The notes beneath the pieces were generated by a model. It saw nothing but the letters and a program-made list of their open reading frames with translations, had not been told where the DNA came from and made no database searches. The translations under genes and the position numbers were made by a program. Positions 11,698-24,417 of a stretch of 55,420 nt of DNA are shown here, piece by piece (the stretch's first letter is position 1; every line of letters starts with the position of its first letter). Source of the stretch: Gnetum montanum (taxonomy: Eukaryota > Streptophyta > Gnetopsida > Gnetales > Gnetaceae); the NCBI GenBank assembly GCA_015680685.1, contig MNCI01012690.1, positions 3,751 to 59,170 on the forward strand, written 5' to 3'.

Positions 11698-11726
<29 letters not shown>
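11698..11726. repeat. CA/TG dinucleotide microsatellite
   Basis: About 14 uninterrupted CA units within E2, between the protease frame and the conserved 3' domain. Confidence 0.95.
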
Positions 11727-11728
<2 letters not shown>

Positions 11729-12146
11729 AAAGAAATGGAAAAGTATAACGATGTTGTAAAAAAAATAAGAAAAGTTAAAGAAATTTGTAAAACAAAAATG
11801 TGTAAAAAAATAACTAAAAAGAACTGAGGGCCCCAAATGTGTAACATAGGTGGCCATCTCCCCCATCACTAAATTGAAAGGGAGAGATCCAAAATAATGA
11901 GCGTCTATTTGAAATTTTTAGAAGTGTCCAACTTCTCCCAATTGATGTTTTTAGATTAAGGGGTGGAAGTCAGCGACGCTCATACTCCAATGTATCTATG
12001 CTCCCATTGTGGTTGTGAGTTGTTCCCCTAGTTCATTCCATGCATGTTGGTGGGCTGCTCTCTTGATTAGCTATTAACTACTAGGTGTTCTCTTGTTGTA
12101 TGGTTGCTACATATAGGCACCTTTGTATCTGAGTTTCTTGGGCACA

Positions 12147-12857
12147 CTAGTTTCGTGTAGGAGATGCTGAGCATTCCTCCATGTCATCACCCTCTGAGTC
12201 ACTGTATGTGATGCATGGAACTTTCTTCTTCTCAATATTTTCATAAATATTTTCCTTAGATATTTCCAAGGAAAAATCGTGGATTCCTAGGCACACGTTG
12301 ATGGTGCTGAGCCATGCCCTCCCCATTATAATTGGAAAGTCCCCTTTGTTACTGTTGACTTCTATCACTAGGAAATTAGCCAGGTATAACCAACCACACA
12401 CAGTGGTAACGATGTCCTCCACCAATCCCAAGGGAATGATGATGGATTGGTTAGCCAGCTCTAGTTGAATATTTTTCTTCTTGAGTGGAGGTAGGTTCTA
12501 GGCTTTATACATTTCTCGTGAGATTAAGTTGACTCTGGAACCTAAGTTAAGAAGAGCCTTATGTGGTTCTTTCAAAGTGACTTGAAGGTAGATTAAGGGA
12601 CTTCCAGGGTTAGAGAGTTTCCTAGGAAGGTGGCCTACCTTTATCCAATTAGTAACAGTATGTGTTAACATAACTGTACGTGTTGAGCCCTGTTGTTGGT
12701 TTGAAGGGAGCTCTGAAGCCTTATTTGTTGGAGGTGCATGCACAGACTCAATCACTTGTGGTTGTGAGAGCATGTTTGGGCTTTTGGTTCTAAAGAAAGG
12801 TCTTCTCTTCGTGCGGTTGTCAGAACCAGTAGCAAGTTGAAGGTTTATAGATCTCAT
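12147..12857 (-). pseudogene. Athila-like aspartic protease region of E2 (decayed)
   Basis: One minus-strand frame with a single internal stop near 12498. In order it shows a Pro-rich linker, PRKLSNPGSP, LNLGSRVNLI (the D-L-G-A/S catalytic box with Asp changed to Asn), GLVEDIV, and FPIIMGRAWLS (the I-I/L-G-R-P/A-x-L strand of retroviral-type proteases). This layout matches proteases of Athila-type elements. It lies in a different frame from most of gag (15229-13661), so at least one indel separates them. The catalytic Asp loss and the stop make it inactive. Confidence 0.75.
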
Positions 12858-15229
12858 AGCATTACGTTGCTATGGTTGAGTGGGGATTTCCCCTTGCATT
12901 GTTGGAGCGGGTGGTAGTGGAACTATCAGCATATGAGTGGTGGATGGATTTAGAGGATGGTATGGATGTGGTGTATCTCTCGGAGGAGAAGGAGTCCTAA
13001 AATATTTCCAAATTTGGTAGTGTCATTGTGGGGTTACGTGACCCATAGAGTCACTTGGAGAAACTAGCTCCTACACATAATAGCCGTAAGGATCTGGTTG
13101 CTGGTAAGGGTATTGTTGCCTAGGCAGTGGCATCCCCCATGACTGTGGGTATTGCCACTACAAGTGTTGCCCGATAGGTTGTGGTGGAGTTTCACTTGGA
13201 TAATATGCTAACAATTGGTTGAACTGTCTTGGGTTACCTTGGGGATAAGGCAACCTTTAGGGTGCCTATCATTTGTTAAGTCTTGGGTTGAGTGCATACA
13301 CCCCAAACTCTTATAGATGTGAGATTATTGGGGAACATCTCTTAGGATGGTCATATTGATAGATCTCACATCCACCGTCATTGTCTATATCTGAATCCAC
13401 AACCTCATCGGTGATGGTCATTTTTTCCTTACCCTTCTTACATGCATGGTCTTAATCTCTTCGCTTTTTCTTATCATGGGCACTACTTCGTTCCTCCTTA
13501 GACTCCTTTATGATTTTTAGGACAGTTTCAATTTTACTATCTAAGGAGCTTCATATTTCATCTATCTTAGCCGACACTTCGATTGTTAACTTTTGAAGTG
13601 GCAAGGTTTTTCTATTCACCAATTCCTTGAGTGGTGACTCATCCTCTTCCTCACAGAATCTTACTCTCTTCTTTCGAAGGGAAGGATCACATTTATATTC
13701 TTTTGTGCTTTCTCTTTTTCATAGCTCCCTTCTTCTTTAGCTACTTGCTCCAACAACCTATGAACTTCATGGGACCTAAGTTCAGATAATCTCCCTTTGG
13801 CATATGTCCCAAGGGTTCTCCTGGTTTCATGTCTTAGCCCATCTATGAGGTGGCGGAGTTGATCCCGTTGTGGATAACCATGGCTGGGCAATGATGTAGC
13901 AATGCATAATATCGGCCCATGGCAGCATCCAAGGGTTTGTGATTACCCTACTTCCATCCTTGGATCTATTTACAAGTTGGACTCTCTGGAGTATGTTTGG
14001 TATTTATTATTAAACAATTCTAGCATTGTAATCCATCTCCTAATGGTTTTCGGCTCTAAGGATCGGTACGAGCTTTTTGCTTCCTTCTTAGGAAACAACT
14101 TTAACTTCTACCACTTGTTCTCAATGTTCTGCAAGGCGCAAACTTCATGAAATTCCTATAAGTAATTTTGTGGATCAACATTGTACCCCCCCTCAAACCG
14201 TGGAATATTGTTCATGTCTACTCTCTTGATCCGGCTATCTTTCTGGTACCTTGTAGGTATTCTCATAGCCTCTGTAATGTCTAACATACTTTGGGTTGCT
14301 AGCATAGGTTCATCATGATCATCTCTTTCATGACGTCTATGATGCCTATGTGGTTTCCTAATTTCCCTTCTTTCATTCCTTGACTCTCTAAAATGCCCTC
14401 ATCCTCGCTTTCGACTCTCTCATCAAGGTCTCTCATTTTGCTTATCCTTATCCTCACCATTATGCTCTTTTTAACTGTGCCCTAATGTGGAAGGAGAGGG
14501 TGAATGATGTGATGAAGGGGAAGAAGAAGGAGAGCCATTTCCATGATGATGTCTCTTGCCTCCTCTTTAGTGATCCCTACCCCGATCGTGATGACGATCA
14601 AAATGCTTACCCTTTTCTTGTGCTTGTGTTCCCTCAGTGAACACTTGGTGTTCGTGGGGATCAGAACCAGGGTTGTGAATCGTAGAGCGTAGGTTCTGAT
14701 ACCCCACCTCCTCACTATCGTTAGGAGGAAAAACATCATTTTGTGGAGAACCTACTGAGATAGGCTCACCACCCTTAGCTTCTCTTATGATAGTCAAAGC
14801 ATTATAGGGGCCTTTTCCCTTCAACGATGTGTGGTAACTCTCCTGCTGTGTGTCCCATTGACATTGTGCTGTTGTGGGATGGTAATCCCTTGTGTCAAAA
14901 TTTTCTACAACATATTCAATGTATAGCTACATCATGTCTCTTTGTGCAAGAGCATGAATGAGCATGTTGGGAACTGCACGATCTGGGGGTAACACTATGT
15001 TACCTTGCAGGTCTCGCCAACGCAGCTATTCATCGTGCTGGAGGATAAAGGTAAAATTGGGTATATACTCATAGTGCTGAGTATATAGTACCTGATACTC
15101 TTGAGGAATCAGCAGTTCGTAGTTATGTGTGTTAGATCACCAACTGTCTCTTGTGTGATCCCTAGGTGGTGAAGTGCTTTTATTCGAAGAAGAAGACATT
15201 GTATCTTCTTCGGTGTGCTGATTAACCAT
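12858..15229 (-). pseudogene. Gag of E2 (decayed)
   Basis: The ATG at 15229 opens a minus-strand frame (MVNQHTEEDTMSSSS...) that stays in phase to about 13661, apart from stops. Its core around 14160-13740 aligns with E4 Gag: the KLKLFP / YRSL block, FNNKYQTYSR, then IDGLRHETRRTLGTYAKGRL against IDGLRDATREPLGMYAQGQL in E4. The C-terminal part is rich in Pro, Gln and Tyr. The gag core is of the retrotransposon gag type seen in Athila/Tat elements; no CCHC knuckle was found. It would form the capsid of the RNA particle if intact. Confidence 0.7.
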
Positions 15230-15324
15230 TATATAATTTTTTTTAAATTAACCCTAATGGTTTTTTTCAGCTCCCAAAGATGTGGATAGTTTCCTATGTT
15301 CTACTTAGTGCACAAACAACTTAG

Positions 15325-15342
15325 TCCCCAACAACGGTACCA
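15325..15342 (-). other. Primer binding site of E2, tRNA-Asp type (decayed)
   Basis: The minus strand reads TGGTACCGTTGTTGGGGA one base inside the 5' LTR. It differs at a few positions from the complement of the plant tRNA-Asp 3' end (TGGCGCCGTTGCCGGGGA). Confidence 0.7.
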
Positions 15343-15641
15343 ATGATGAGTGGCAAGGTACCCCTACACTCAACCATACGAATACGAGTGTTACACGTGC
15401 GATCCGGTCGAACTCCATAGACTAAATGCCTACACACCTTATGGAACACTTAAGGTTAATTGTTCGTTGTCTTCCCAGACTTACTTGTATTTGTCATGGT
15501 TGTATGGTTAAGTAAGTCTGAGGTATGTGATTTTTATAGCTTTTATGTTTTTATCACCTATGCTAATGAGGGAAAGGGTGAAGAGACTAAGTACTAACTT
15601 TAACTAACTAAGTTCTAATGCCTAACATCAGTATCCATCCC

Positions 15642-15642
15642 N
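15642..15642. other. Assembly gap (single N)
   Basis: The only ambiguous base in the window. Comparison of the two E2 LTRs shows it replaces about 225 bp. Confidence 0.9.
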
Positions 15643-15832
15643 ATTTATCCAATAGTTCGTCTTTATTTCTGTACACAAAATTGTGTTCAGGTACAATATT
15701 TTCTCGAATAAAGATCAGTTCACTTTGAAGCTCCTACTGTGGGCACATGGAAATTATTCTATCTCTGGAGAGGCAAAACTACCAGAGTTTTTCTAAGGGT
15801 CTAGATCTAGATGGAGAAACAAGGGAGAGCCA

Positions 15833-15955
15833 CCTCTTATTTATAGATTTGTTGGTACACTGCAATATCACGTACGTGATATTGCGGGGGATGCGATATC
15901 GTGGCAGATGCGATATTGCATACACGATATCGCGGCCCATGTGATATTGTGTCCC
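15833..15955 (-). promoter_or_regulatory. U3 palindrome array and TATA box (E2 5' LTR)
   Basis: At least six GCGATATCGC-like arms, some with GTAC centres, many with C-to-T or G-to-A changes, next to TATAAATA on the minus strand (about 15838-15845). Confidence 0.6.
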
Positions 15956-15959
15956 ATCA

Positions 15960-15964
15960 CCTAT
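15960..15964. repeat. Target site duplication of E2 (right), CCTAT
   Basis: Pairs with 9181-9185. Confidence 0.9.
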
Positions 15965-18894
15965 AAACTTGGTAACTCTAGTTTTAATTTATCTAGTAAA
16001 GATTCATAACCTATCAAATACAAAATTAAAGCTTGCTACTCTTGGATGGATTAAACTCTATAAATGAGTTGAACTTATATATCATTGAAGAGTTAGAGAA
16101 TGTACTAACCAACAAGGTTATAAAAACTATCTATGTGGTCTTTAATGTTACATTAATACACTCTTGCCAAACTCTTGGATAGTATTGCATAATTTCCAAT
16201 GTATGCAAGTTAAGAAAACCTATAATTAAAAATCAAAGAATTTTAGGAAAAAATTGTTATGTTATAAAGAAAATTTTTTATAATCAAATTTTATGTTGTT
16301 TCCACAACTTGCTATTTTTTATAACTTTTTGCTCTTCAACTTCTTGGTTTTGCAACATGGTTTTGGACCACAAAATGAGAAAGATAAGGATTTTTCTAGT
16401 TTTTTCTATAGTAATGGCATGAATTAGACCATTTTCACACTCATTGAAATTGATAATAATGTATGTTATTTTTTTCTTTTTTTATTTTATTTTTTTCTTA
16501 CATTAGAACAAAAGCTCTAATGTAAAATGAAGATGTATGTAGCATTTTCATATATAATATGAATATAATATTTATTATAAAATATTCTTCCTTCACTATG
16601 TTTTATTTGATACTTTATTAATATTCTTCTATCCTTTCACACATTGAATAAATAGGCAATATAATGTCATATTATTTAACTATGTCTCAAGAAAGGATTT
16701 AAACTTTGTAAGTTTTATGATATAATTTTGAAAGATAAATTGGAGTGATCCCTTGGTTCTTGATCCTTGATATATTGTAAAAAAAAAGAACTTATAATTT
16801 TAAGATATACTCTCATGTAATGCCTGTAATCATGAAGTTTATGTAACATCCCTTAACTAAGCATCCTTGAAAATTTGTTGTTGTAACTCGAACCTATATA
16901 TTATACCTTATTAACATTCTTTACTAGTAGTGGTAATGATAGTTAACAAGGAATGTGGTATTTTATGACACATTTAGTTGATATTATTTTATCAGCTTAG
17001 ATGGTGACATAATGAGGTGTTATCCTAGTAATATGAATCTTGGCTTAGTAACCCCAATTCACAGGTTCAATTCTACTAAGTAGCATTGAGTTATAAAATT
17101 TTATAAATCTTGGGGTGTACCTATTTTTCAATTATTTTAGGTTCCAAAAATCTTTCTAAATTAAATGGTGACATTGTGAGACATCTATAGTTGCTATTAT
17201 TACTATGCCATTTTATGATACGTGTAGTTGGCATTATTGTTTTGGAGTGTCACATTGTGACACATATACTTAGTGTTATTGTTTTGAAGCATCATATTAT
17301 GTAACACATGTAGTTGGTATTATTTTATTTTTTTAATATTTTGAAGTAGTTTGATAGTTTTTCTTATTTTATTATTTTTACTTGAATTATACATGTTTAA
17401 ATTTTATTGTTAAAATTATGTATACTAATTATGTGAGATTGTGTAGATAGGCATCTTTTACCGGTATATTGATAACATTGAGACACTATGTGGCATATGG
17501 TATAGGTAACATGATTTATCATTATCTTGAAAATAACTATTTCAAATTTTTTTTTCAATAACTATGACTTGAATGATGATGTCGATGATGATTATGACCT
17601 ACTTCCAAGTGGCTATAAAGATAATTATGACATGAAAGGAACATGGAAATTCACTGGATGATTTAACATCTCAAAGTAATTAGACAAGAAGATGCTGGCA
17701 AAATGCAATAATATTCTTAGACATTGCAGAAAGTATAAAGCATCAATAATGAAGACAGTGTAAAGTAACACAAGGTCTTTTTTTTTTTGTTTTTGTTTTT
17801 TTGCAATGATATCTAGTAGAATATGGTATTAGGCTTTGTGTTGCTTTAGGAGCTAAGAGTATGTAGCAGTAGTGAAGGTTCTACAAACACGTAGATACAT
17901 GTGAGAAAATAGTAAAATACAAAGGTAGGATTACATTACTTGACCTTCTTGTAGATCGAATCATGTACATTATTGTTATAAAGGTTTTGTGATCTTTTGA
18001 TGTCATCTTTTATAGCCATATTGAGAGTATTAAAGGTTTTATATCATTTTTAATTTTTCTACACTTATTTATGATATTGTTAAATTGGCAATTTAAGGAG
18101 ATTTGAGAGGTCATTTTGAGATTCTAAAAATGTCATGAGGTTCATCTTAAATATTTTAAAGTTTTTATAATTTATATTAATTTTTTTTTAATTTATTTAG
18201 GATTTTTCTAGTGAGTTTCTACTCTATTCCAAGTTTTTGCAATGAACCATATAATACTTGATAATTTTCTAGTTTTGATTAGATTTATATTTCTAAAATT
18301 TTTATGAAGTTACTTAGGATTTTTAATGGTTCTATGTTTGTGCTTGAAACTGTAGCTTTTTCATGTGTTAATAAGGATCCATTACTAAGTAAGATGTCAT
18401 TTGGAAAGCCTCATACCTTCCCCTATCTTTGCTCAGTGTCATGCTTATTGACCACCAAATGATTTGGTTGATACCTAGAATTTATGATGCTCACATGACT
18501 AATTTTATCATGATCTGAAAATTTGACCAAATGTCATGACTACTGATATTGTGATTATTCTTGAGGAGATACTATCAAAAGATAAAGAACTAATATGTTA
18601 TTAGAGGTCCTTAAGATGATTTTATATAGTCCTCTCTATTAATTCTAGCAATGATATCCTATCCTTTGGAAATGAGATCTTCTTCAAAATAATCATGATT
18701 TTGAGATAGCTACATGTAGTTGGACTATGATCATTACTCAAGAGTGTTAATCAAAACTAAAATGTAGTAGGCCTATGAACAAGAAAATAAGTATATTTCT
18801 ATATGTGTACATGTCAAATAAATCATATTATACAAATAATGTCATGATGTTGGCCTCCAAAATCATTGATAGCTGATGGTGGTGGGTAGACTAT
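15965..18894. other. Unassigned AT-rich DNA, no gene seen
   Basis: No supported coding region. Contains long T/A runs (around 16470-16500 and 17781-17802) and a small tandem repeat at about 17160-17345. Probably old repeat sequence. Confidence 0.5.
17160..17345 (+). repeat. Degenerate tandem repeat, unit near 48 bp
   Basis: The word TAGTTGGCATTATT (or TAGTGTTATTG / TAGTTGGTATTATT) followed by TTTTGGAGTGTCACATTGTG recurs three to four times. A looser copy is near 16960. Confidence 0.45.
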
Positions 18895-20560
18895 GTGTGA
18901 CATCCCATTCTCAAATGTCATGGAAAAAATATAATATATGTAATAGGTGACATTATGTGTGATGAATACAACAAAGAAAATATGGAAGGAAATGAAAAAT
19001 AAAACTTTATTAATATAAAAATAATGTATCTGGGTCATGCTCTAAGGGTTCCTTAGGTTCATCTTCCTTTGACATCTATTCCTTAGAAGCAATTCAACAC
19101 TTCCATAGATATTACACTTGTACTTGGCCAAAAGGGATGGCTAGTAACCTTCCTATCTTACTTCATTTGATACATATTACTCACATTTACCAACTTCATA
19201 ACTCCATGTTAGCACAACCTCTAGTTTCCATTTATAAATACCTTAGGTCAAACCCTCCAAAGGTTACATTAAGTAACATGTTCATTATTATATGTGCCTT
19301 GTTAGATCTTGTTATAGCTTGTCTTTTCAAGTCTTATTATAATAATTACATCATTTGTTATGAAGTGATACCATCTTTGTTATGGAATAGCTTCATTAGG
19401 CAATGAGAATGTAACTTCCTTGTAGAAGTTCATACAATTATCATGTTGTGGTTCCTATAGTAGATTTGTCTATATGGATTAAAGAAAGAACCATCACAAG
19501 GACCTTTTTTCTTGTAGATACCTTCATATCTCAACTTTCTGACATTTGGTTAAAATTGGCAAAGAAATTTCCATGCCAAAACTTCTTATAGACACAAGAC
19601 ATTAACATATAAATCCTATAATTCTGCATCGATGCATGAGTAGTAGTATTCATGTCATTTATTCATTGATTCTCTTCTAGATTATTCCTTCTCATGAGTA
19701 TCATATTCCTTATTAATATAATGTTATGATTCTCCTCTGGATCGAGAACTTATAAGAAGGATTGAATAAGTTCTAGCCAATGAGACCTAATTTTATCACA
19801 ACAAATATACATGGCTCTTCAACTTGGGTAGGTCAATACTTGGAGGATAGAATCGCTTCACACATCTAGACTTTGTTCCTTAAAAAATGTGGTTTCAAGG
19901 ACATCCCAAAATTTACAAAGCCTTGAGCTCTACTAGGGGTGTTTTCTCTTAGAAACACACCCAACCCCTCAAGCTCCTAACAAGCTCAAAATATGTCTTC
20001 TCTCAAGAACCACATCCAACCCCTTAAGGCTTATAATAGGAGATAGAAAGATCAAGAAAGAATATGAACTAAGCTTCTACTTCCTTCCTTTTTAGCTCAA
20101 AAAAATAGCAAAAAATTCATTAAATGGTAGAGAAATGATGTACAAAAATTTTCAAAGGATGTATACAATGAATGCTTGATCACATGAATAGTGCTTGTTT
20201 TTCCCAAAAATATATCACATTCTTTTAGGGACTTGTTAACTTCATATGTCTCTTGGAATTCATACAATAGCTAGAAATAACTAGTTAAGACATCTTCCAT
20301 GATCTTGAGATGTCTTACTAGGATTCTTCATCTTGTAGGTGAGATGTCTCATTTTACTTGAGATGTACTGGTTTAGATATCTTGACTAGTTCCAAGACAT
20401 CTTACCTGAGATGTCTTGGTTAAGACAACTTGGTGTAACTTGAGACATTTACTATTGTGTAGAGATGTCTTGGCTAACACCATATCTTCTTAGTAGAGAC
20501 GTCTTATAGTAGAATGATGCATCTTGGCAATCTCCAAGACATCTTCTTTGGAATCAAGAT
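18895..20560 (+). repeat. Old LTR-like dispersed repeat, copy A
   Basis: 18895 to about 19345 aligns with 24418 to about 24845 in the same orientation: both start near TGACATC...TC-ATGTCATGGAAAA, share TTTATTAATGTAAAG/AATATAAA AATAATGTATCT, the GATCATGCT block, and a TATAAAT box. Both are followed by sequence crowded with AGACATCTT/AAGATGTCT words (20280-20560 here). Copy B lies upstream of the gag fragment at 53287 once E4 is removed, so this family may be an old gypsy LTR. No terminal duplication was found for copy A. Confidence 0.45.
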
Positions 20561-23450
20561 ATTTTGCATCCTTGTGATTTTCTCCAAATCCTTGCATTTT
20601 CTTGTTGGACTTTAGTATACCATATTTTTAATTCATGATCTTGGATAGGTCTCCTTTATTCTCCATTCTTAGAACTTCAAGATCTCATAAGCACACTTTT
20701 GAATTCTTCATTTTTTAAGGTTTTGACATACCAAAAGGTCAACATCTCCATGATGATCCATATCTTCTACATGATCTAAGTTCTTACTAAGGTGGTATAC
20801 ATCTTTCTTGCATTTTTGACTTGCAAACTAGTTCTCAAACTACTTGATTTGTTGGATTATTGATGATTTGGTTACATTTCCTAGACTATTAACAACTTTC
20901 TACCAACCCCCCTTAAGATACTAACTTTGATACTATGTCATGATAGACTAGAGGTTAGTTAATTACGGATAACTATATGCATAACTTAATTACCTAATTA
21001 TAAGGTCTAGGATGGCCAAAAATACTAGCTTTAGTCCTAACCATTAGATCACTAGACTTTATTACTTCATCTAGGTTACACACCTACTAAAGCATTATAT
21101 AAACTATCACCTAATTAGTAGCCCTTTATATGAATAATTTGAAATTACCATTAGATTTACAAGGTTAAAATTATTTTTAAACAACTATTTATATACTAGA
21201 AATGAACATCGAGTATCCACATTATGTTAAATCTTATTCTCAATGCTTCTAAAGCATAGTTAATTGAATAGGCGTAAAACTAATTTCTGGAATTTTATAG
21301 ACTAAATTTAACCTCTCCATGATATTTGCAAGATTAAAATTTTAAACAAACAACTATAGTTTACCAACAAGGGCTTTCTGAATCAAAATTTATAACTTCT
21401 AAAGTTCAAAATTTTGGGCATAAGTTTTGAGACATCCCAAGAGCTTCCCAAAAAATTACCCATTCTACTACTACTCTAGGACTAGCATGCTTAAGTTTTT
21501 AGTTTTTACCTCTTCCCTTATTAGTTCACCAATTGACCAGACTAGTCAATTTTAACCATGATAAAATATTTAAATTTGAAGTTTAGAATTTCAATTTCAA
21601 AATTCCAATTATCCCTATTTCTAACAAGGACCTATAGTGCTTATAGTTTCCACAAATAGAATTGGTTCCTACCATCACAAATCTTAGTGGTATAGATCTA
21701 CAATGCTTGTGGTATCCATAAATACCCTAGGTTTATATCATTGAAAATCCTAGTCGACATGTAGACAAGTATGCAAGGCACAAAAGATGAGAACAGTGGC
21801 ATAGGCAAAGGCAACAATGTAGAAGCAAGGAATAGCAATAATGATAATGATGACCTAAAATCAAGATTTTCTTGTGCACATAGGTTAAGTGGCTATAACA
21901 TCAAAGTTAGACATGTCACTAGCAGTGGTTAAAACAAGGGTTTCTACTATATTGCACAAGTGCTCTAGAGTAATAATGTTATAAAAGAAGGAAATAGTAG
22001 AAGAGGTAATGGTATGCATGTAGGAGATGTCAATGGGTAGAGCAAGCATTAGAGGTATAAGTGCAATAATGAAAGATGCATTTGAGAGCATGTAGAGGGC
22101 CAAGAGAAGGAGTGGCTAGGCCCATACTAAGTAGCCCTTGGCCATGATGTAACATGACCTAGCTAACCAGTAGCATCAAAACCACTAAAATTCTCACAAT
22201 TTTAAATTCATTTTCTGAAATAAATTTTAAAATAATTAAAATATATTCTTTTTAAAAGTGTATTCTATCTATCATACCCACATAATTGGTCTCGATGATT
22301 ATTGGGGGTTTAAGAGTTTCATTTCAAGATGATGGTTTTCACTTCCAACCCTAAATTTTTTAACTTAAATTTAAATTTAAATTTATTATCATTAACTTTT
22401 AAATTTTTAATTATTACCCTTAAATGATTTATGAGAAACTTAATATAGTAATATCTCCTATACTATAAGTCCAATTGAGATGAAATTAGAATCATCTTAA
22501 CGAGCACTACACATTGGATATGGTTTTGGTGTTTAAAAATTAAGTTGGATTTTCATAGTTTTAAATAACTAAAATAATATAATTTTTCAAATTATCCTCA
22601 ATAAGTTAATGTATTGGTGACATAGGGGCTTCTAACTGATTTAAGCTTGATTAAACATGATAAATCGACTTTAAGACAAAAAATTAATACATACACCTTT
22701 ATACTTTTAGTACAAGTATGATGTAGCCTTATCTTCCCACATCATGATTATATCCTAGCGAGGTACTAAGGAGAAGGTTAGGAGGGTAAAATATCACAAC
22801 ATTAGCCATCAAGTGTTGGGTTCCTTATGAATCTCTTAGTAATGATCCTTACCAGTTAAATAGGGATGAGGGAATTCTATAGCTAGCTCAAATTTTTTAT
22901 ATTCATTAATGATTAAAATCTAGATAAGTATGCATAATACTAAGGTGCTTGAATGGGTGTTTAGAAAGATAAGATCCATAGTGAGACAACATCCTAGAAA
23001 ACCTACAATATGGCTTCCTAGCCTTGTAGTAGAGACATATGAATTATATTCATCAATTAAAGATGTTGAAACTATAAAATAATTATATTTTAGATACATC
23101 CCAAGATATTTCATCTAATTATAACTCTTATAACCTAACATTATTCACCAAAATTCAATCCATGAATTGGAGCTTTCATATCAAAAGTCTTAGCACCAAT
23201 TTAACATCTCATTTTTAACCTTAGTCAATTAAGGAAAATTCTAACACTACTACAAAATGGATAAGAGTTTCTTGGACTAATGTTACTCTTTATCTTAATA
23301 GAGTCTTTAACAAATTATGTTCCTTGTTATATTTAGTTAAATCTTCTTAAACTCTAGTTGTGGATATCTATGAAAGTCACTAAGGAGACATCTTTGTAGT
23401 CGCATGGATCATCTTGAACATGATGTACATCTAACATTGTGTCATGGCTC
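20561..23450. other. Unassigned AT-rich DNA, no gene seen
   Basis: Nothing convincing on either strand. The 72-codon minus frame at 21885-22103 is not recognised. Confidence 0.5.
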
Positions 23451-23455
23451 ATCGA
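23451..23455. repeat. Putative target duplication of solo LTR E3 (left)
   Basis: ATCGA here against ACCGA at 24329-24333: four of five bases match. Confidence 0.55.
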
Positions 23456-24328
23456 TGATGAGTGGCAAGATACCCCTACACTCAACCATATGAATACGAG
23501 CGTTCTCACGTGCGATCCGGTCGAACTCCGCAGATGGACTAGTTGAGGCACCTAGATCATTATCCTTAGGTCGTAGTTCGCTATCTTCCCACCTGGACTA
23601 GTATTATATTTGTCACGTATGGTTTAGTCCAAAGTGAGGTGTATGATGTGTTCCTAATTCTAATGCTACTCTTGAAGCAATGGAAAGTAATATTAACTAA
23701 GTTAAGCTAGGAGGAAAAGGGTAAGAGAGTCTAATCTAACCTAAGTGCAATGAGCAACCAATTCCTTGATTATCCGTACACATCTTGGACTTTGTGCATG
23801 ACTACCACTGGGATTACTGAGCGTAGATCCTAGGTACACCATTGGATTACCAAGTAGTCACACTTAAATGATCGTAATCAAGTCGTACTCATTCCGTGTT
23901 ACTAGGAGTTTAAGGATGAGAGAGAAAGTAATAAATAACAATTAAAGAAATAAATAAATAACAAAGTGAATGCTGTAATGATGAAGTAATCTCGATCTTT
24001 ATTGCTGATCATGTGCGTGTCCAAGCACGTCACACTTGAATAAAGAATATCATACAATTACATTCACCACATTGCGAGCAGACACTGGAAAATAATCTAA
24101 CTCTGGAGGGATCAAACTGCCAGAGTCTAGCTACAATCTAAACTAGGATGATAAACAAGGGAGAGCTACTTCTTATTTATAGACTTTGTGGTGGACTGCG
24201 ATATTGCGTACGCAATATCATAGGGAAGATGCGATATCACATACGCGATATTACAGGGGATGCAATATCGCAGCGGACGCAATATCGTGTACACGATATT
24301 GCGACCCATGCGATATCACGTCCCATCA
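23456..24328 (-). repeat. E3: solo LTR (873 bp), minus orientation
   Basis: Begins TGATGAG and ends CCCATCA on the plus strand, with the family landmarks in reverse order: U5 end, the paired GATTAC(C/T) motifs near 23810-23850, TATTTATAG at about 24174, and the palindrome array against the right end. No internal retroelement sequence adjoins either end, and the near-matching 5-bp flanks suggest a complete solo LTR left by recombination between two LTRs. Confidence 0.8.
24168..24324 (-). promoter_or_regulatory. Expanded U3 palindrome array and TATA box (E3)
   Basis: About eight GCGATATCGC-type arms in pairs centred on GTAC, ATAC or GTGTACAC, the largest array in the window, with TATAAATA on the minus strand. 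Confidence 0.65.
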
Positions 24329-24417
24329 ACCGAAGATCATGATCTATGATTCATTATTGAATTGTAGTTGCCCCTTGATTCTGATGAGCCCTAGATAATG
24401 ATTTTCTTTAATAATAA

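Larger units (their letters stand above)
9186..15959 (-). mobile_element. E2: complete non-autonomous LTR retrotransposon (gag-protease, no RT/RNase H/integrase)
   Basis: Bounded by two LTRs and a CCTAT duplication; transcription runs on the minus strand. In sense order: 5' LTR (15959-15344), Asp-type PBS (15342-15325), a decayed gag-protease frame (15229-12147), a T-rich stretch with a CA microsatellite, the conserved 3' domain (about 11370-10380), internal and terminal polypurine tracts, and the 3' LTR (10009-9186). No YVDD, RNase H or DDE integrase region is found anywhere between protease and PPT. About 6.8 kb as assembled, plus roughly 225 bp hidden by the N at 15642. Confidence 0.9.
15344..15959 (-). 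repeat. 5' LTR of E2 (616 bp as assembled, contains an N gap)
   Basis: Matches 9186-10009 at both ends, but jumps at the N (15642) from the equivalent of 9483 to that of 9710, so about 225 bp are missing from the assembly. Differences elsewhere are mostly transitions. Confidence 0.9.

Noticed and set aside
20925-20975. GATACTATGTCATGA resembling a reversed initiator-Met primer site
   Set aside because: Match to TGGTATCAGAGC is poor on the minus strand and no LTR end could be placed beside it.
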